Below, piece by piece: positions 14,785 to 16,737 of a stretch of 16,737 nucleotides of DNA. Position 1 is the stretch's first letter. Each line of letters starts with the position of its first letter. Source of the stretch: Acidobacteriota bacterium (GTDB lineage: Bacteria; Acidobacteriota; Vicinamibacteria; Vicinamibacterales; 2-12-FULL-66-21); the NCBI GenBank assembly GCA_013362195.1, contig JABFWM010000108.1:1-16737 (forward strand), in the 5' to 3' direction. Under the pieces are notes generated by a model that did not search any database, was not told where the DNA came from, and saw nothing but the letters and a program-made list of their open reading frames with translations. Both the position numbers and the translations under genes were made by a program.

Positions 14785-15703
14785 CGTCTGGTTCGGCTAC
14801 GACGCACGGGTCCCGGTCGTTCGCGGTGTCTCGCTGGCCGTACCCGCGGACGGCCTCGTCGGTCTGCTCGGACCCAACGGCTCCGGCAAGACAACGATGC
14901 TGCGGCTGCTGGCCGGGACCCGCCGGCCGCAGCGCGGCACCGTCACGCTCGATGGCCTGCCGATTTCGCGCTCGTCCCGCGGGATGCTCGCGCGGCGCAT
15001 GGCCGTCGTGCCGCAGGAGACACAGCTCGCGTTCGAGTACACGGCGCTCGAGGTCGCGATGATGGGTCGCTATCCGCACCTCGGCGCGTTCGCGATCGAA
15101 GGGCCTGACGATCTCGCGATCGTTGAAGATGCGCTCCGCGCGACCGGAACGCTCGCGCTGCGGGATCGGCTGTTCACGACGTTGAGCGGCGGCGAGAAGC
15201 AGCGCGTGGTGATTGCGTCCGCACTCGCGCAGGTGAGCCGTCGGGACTTCCGCCTGAAGGCGGAAGCTACAGGAGAACCAAAGGGAGAGTCCCGTGACTT
15301 CCGCCTGAAGGCGGACGCGACAGAGGAACCGAGAAGCGAGCCCCGTAGCTTCCGCCTTCAGGCGGAAGACACGCGACCGGGCATTCTGCTCCTCGACGAA
15401 CCGACGGCCTCGCTGGATCTCGGCTACCAGCTCGAGGTCGCGGCGCTGCTGCGGCAACTGCACGACGAGCGCGGCGTCGCCATCGTGCTGTCGACGCACG
15501 ACGTGAATCTCGCCGCTTCGTTGTGCACGTCGATCGTGCTGATGCGCGACGGCGCGATTGTCGCCGTCGGCGCCCCGCGCGACGTCCTGACGCGCGATGC
15601 CGTACGCCGGCTGTATGGCGTCGATGCCGACGTAATCGACCATTCTTCGGGCCACCCCGTGATCGTGCCGCTCGGGAGGATCCGCGACGGAGCGCGCGGG
15701 TGA
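14768..15703 (+). CDS. BtuD-like ABC transporter ATPase with in-frame palindromic repeat insertion
   Basis: A FecE/BtuD-type ATPase of 311 residues, powering B12 import at the inner membrane. Walker A is GPNGSGKTT (35-43), the Q-loop is Q83 in VVPQE, the signature is LSGGEKQR (139-146), Walker B is ILLLDEP (206-212) and the switch histidine is H244 in LSTHDVN. The family is normally about 250-265 residues. The excess is a stretch at about 160-203 made of DFRLKAEATGEPKGESR, DFRLKADATEEPRSEPR and SFRLQAEDT, encoded by palindromic DNA. TTG 14768 is the likely start, overlapping the receptor gene by 17 nt and giving the expected MLQAADVWFGYD N-terminus. No strong Shine-Dalgarno is seen, so coupling is probable. 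All catalytic residues are intact, so I treat it as functional. Confidence 0.9.
   Translation: MLQAADVWFGYDARVPVVRGVSLAVPADGLVGLLGPNGSGKTTMLRLLAGTRRPQRGTVTLDGLPISRSSRGMLARRMAVVPQETQLAFEYTALEVAMMGRYPHLGAFAIEGPDDLAIVEDALRATGTLALRDRLFTTLSGGEKQRVVIASALAQVSRRDFRLKAEATGEPKGESRDFRLKADATEEPRSEPRSFRLQAEDTRPGILLLDEPTASLDLGYQLEVAALLRQLHDERGVAIVLSTHDVNLAASLCTSIVLMRDGAIVAVGAPRDVLTRDAVRRLYGVDADVIDHSSGHPVIVPLGRIRDGARG
15245..15375 (+). repeat. Three palindromic elements at 51-nt period inside the ATPase gene
   Basis: Copy 1, CTTCCGCCTGAAGGCGGAAG, is at 15247-15266. Copy 2 at 15298-15317 has one mismatch (GGCGGACG in the right arm). Copy 3 at 15349-15368 has perfect arms but loop TTCA instead of TGAA. The spacing is exactly 51 nt each time, so the reading frame is kept. 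Units 1 and 2 also match along their flanks, such as the GAACC and CCCGT segments. Confidence 0.95.
15689..15692 (+). promoter_or_regulatory. Shine-Dalgarno supporting GTG 15700 of the permease
   Basis: GGAG lies exactly 7 nt before GTG 15700, inside the end of the ATPase gene. With the GTGA overlap this settles the permease start, although the frame is open back to 15523. Confidence 0.7.
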
Positions 15704-16701
15704 CGCTGGCGCGCCGCTTCGCGTCGACGGTGACCGCGTTCGGGGCGCTGGCGCTCGCCGCGATCGTGCTCACGCCGCTCGCCGGGTCGACACCGATCAG
15801 CCTGCGGCGCGCCTTCGACTGGTCGGTGCCCTTCGCCGACAATCCGGACGCGCAGATCTTCTTCATCGCCCGGCTGCCGCGCACCCTGGCCGGCGCGTGG
15901 GTGGGCGGGTGCCTCGCGGCGGCGGGCGTCGTGTTCCAGGGCCTGCTGCGCAATCCGCTCGCGACGCCGTTCACATTGGGCGTATCTGCCGGGGCGGCGC
16001 TCGGCGCGATGCTCGCGATCACGTTCAACTGGTCGCTGGCCGCGGCCGGCGTCTCCGCGGTGACGATCGCCGCGTTTGCGGGATCGATCGCGGCGGTCGC
16101 GATTGTCTATGCGCTCGCGCAGGCGCGGCATCGCGGGCTCTCGACGAGCGTGCTGCTGCTCGCCGGCGTCACGCTCAATGCCTTTTTGTCCGCGCTGATC
16201 CTGTTCGTCCAGTACTTCGCGGATTTCGCCGACACCTATCGCACGCTGCGGTGGCTGATGGGCGACCTCGACGTCAGCAGCTACACGCCGCTGCTCGCGT
16301 CGCTGCCGCTCGGGCTGCTGGCCTTCGCGGCGTTCGCCTGGCTGGCGCGTCCGCTGAACCTGTTGTCGCTCGGCCCCGACAGCGCGGAGTCGCGCGGCCT
16401 CAACGTCGCGGTCGCGCAGCGTGCCGCGTTCGTGAGCGCGTCGCTCGCGACCGGTGCGGCCGTTTCGGTCGGCGGTCCGATCGGGTTCGTCGGCATCATC
16501 ATCCCGCACCTGGTTCGCCTGCTCGTCGGCCCGGACCATCGGCTGGTGCTGCCGGCATCGGCGCTGTTTGGCGCCGCCTTTCTCGTCGGGTGCGATCTGC
16601 TGGCCCGCACGCTCCTCTCCCCGGTCGAGCTCCCGGTCGGCATCATCACGGCGCTGATCGGCGGACCGTTCTTTCTATGGCTGCTCATTCGACATCGTTG
16701 A
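15700..16701 (+). CDS. BtuC/FecCD-family ABC transporter permease
   Basis: A 333-residue integral inner-membrane permease. GTG 15700 overlaps the ATPase stop as GTGA and is preceded by GGAG at 7 nt. The FecCD signature is clear: RLPRTLAGAWVGGCLAAAG, then QGLLRNPLATPFTLGVSAGA, then GPIGFVGIIIPHLVRLLVG, ending in LPVGIITALIGGPFFLWLL. Hydrophobic stretches are enough for about nine to ten membrane helices, as is usual. It should form a homodimeric channel with two copies of the preceding ATPase and receive substrate from a periplasmic BtuF-like protein not seen here. The family also transports siderophores and haem. The upstream cobalamin riboswitch favours B12 or cobinamide. Confidence 0.92.
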   Translation: MTLARRFASTVTAFGALALAAIVLTPLAGSTPISLRRAFDWSVPFADNPDAQIFFIARLPRTLAGAWVGGCLAAAGVVFQGLLRNPLATPFTLGVSAGAALGAMLAITFNWSLAAAGVSAVTIAAFAGSIAAVAIVYALAQARHRGLSTSVLLLAGVTLNAFLSALILFVQYFADFADTYRTLRWLMGDLDVSSYTPLLASLPLGLLAFAAFAWLARPLNLLSLGPDSAESRGLNVAVAQRAAFVSASLATGAAVSVGGPIGFVGIIIPHLVRLLVGPDHRLVLPASALFGAAFLVGCDLLARTLLSPVELPVGIITALIGGPFFLWLLIRHR

Positions 16702-16737
16702 AGGCGCGGCGCGCGGCGCCGCCGATCGCGGCCGCCT
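16677..16737 (+). CDS. Possible start of next gene in the B12 operon (partial)
   Basis: A frame open to the window edge begins at ATG 16677, inside the permease gene. It could also begin at TTG 16698, which overlaps the permease stop as TTGA. Only about 13-20 residues are visible, rich in Ala, Arg and Pro, and no family can be recognised. Neither start has a visible Shine-Dalgarno. In comparable operons the next gene is often a BtuF-like binding protein or a corrinoid-modifying enzyme, but nothing here shows which. Confidence 0.3.
   Translation, partial: MAAHSTSLKARRAAPPIAAA

Noticed and set aside
15247..15368. Intrinsic transcription terminators inside the ATPase gene
   Set aside because: The palindromes would form strong hairpins but lack T-runs and lie inside an intact reading frame, so termination is not supported by sequence.
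14768..15703. ATPase gene as a pseudogene disrupted by repeats
   Set aside because: The three repeats keep the frame at 51 nt each, there is no stop, and Walker A, Q-loop, signature, Walker B and switch histidine are all present.

Overview
This window is high-GC (roughly two thirds G+C by eye) and densely packed with genes. It reads like a chromosomal segment of a soil Acidobacteriota bacterium, probably of the Vicinamibacteria type. That placement is an inference. It rests on gene style, on an XrtA/PEP-CTERM-type exopolysaccharide cluster, on futalosine-pathway menaquinone synthesis, and on a palindromic repeat whose peptide FRLKAEAT I recall as recurrent in proteins of that phylum. No rRNA or other phylogenetic marker is present.

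Left part (1-9104), exopolysaccharide and exosortase-associated genes. The window opens inside a FemAB-like protein of the XrtA/PEP-CTERM type. It is coupled by an ATGA overlap to an 857-residue protein resembling the exo-rhamnogalacturonan lyase (PL26) family. A leftward operon converges on this pair: GT4 glycosyltransferase (TTG 7699), GT4 glycosyltransferase (6434), TIGR03087-like glycosyltransferase (GTG 5123) and SAM methyltransferase (about 3901), with junctions overlapping or 12 nt apart. A fourth GT4 glycosyltransferase (7869-9104) diverges to the right across a palindrome-rich control region. Together they look like part of an assembly, tailoring and turnover locus for an exported polysaccharide.

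Middle (9105-12266), cofactor and redox genes on the minus strand. A nine-copy heptamer array separates the glycosyltransferase from a Mn-type superoxide dismutase. Quinolinate synthase nadA lies directly upstream of sodA, and its stop codon overlaps the sodA Shine-Dalgarno. A cluster of three stem-loops follows, then mqnE (aminofutalosine synthase). nadA appears to have its own nearly leaderless promoter.

Right part (12267-16737), vitamin B12 uptake. A GTATAC palindrome seems to supply the -10 element for both mqnE (leftward) and a cobalamin riboswitch (rightward). The riboswitch leads into a BtuB-like TonB-dependent receptor, a BtuD-like ABC ATPase, a BtuC/FecCD permease and possibly the start of another gene, all overlapping. 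This arrangement takes cobalamin across the outer and inner membranes under B12 feedback control.

The most unusual object is in the ABC ATPase. Three copies of a 20-nt palindrome at an exact 51-nt period are read in frame as about 44 extra residues between the signature motif and Walker B, with all catalytic motifs intact. The third copy has its loop inverted but still encodes nearly the same peptide. No tRNA, rRNA, CRISPR array, transposase or prophage gene was seen.
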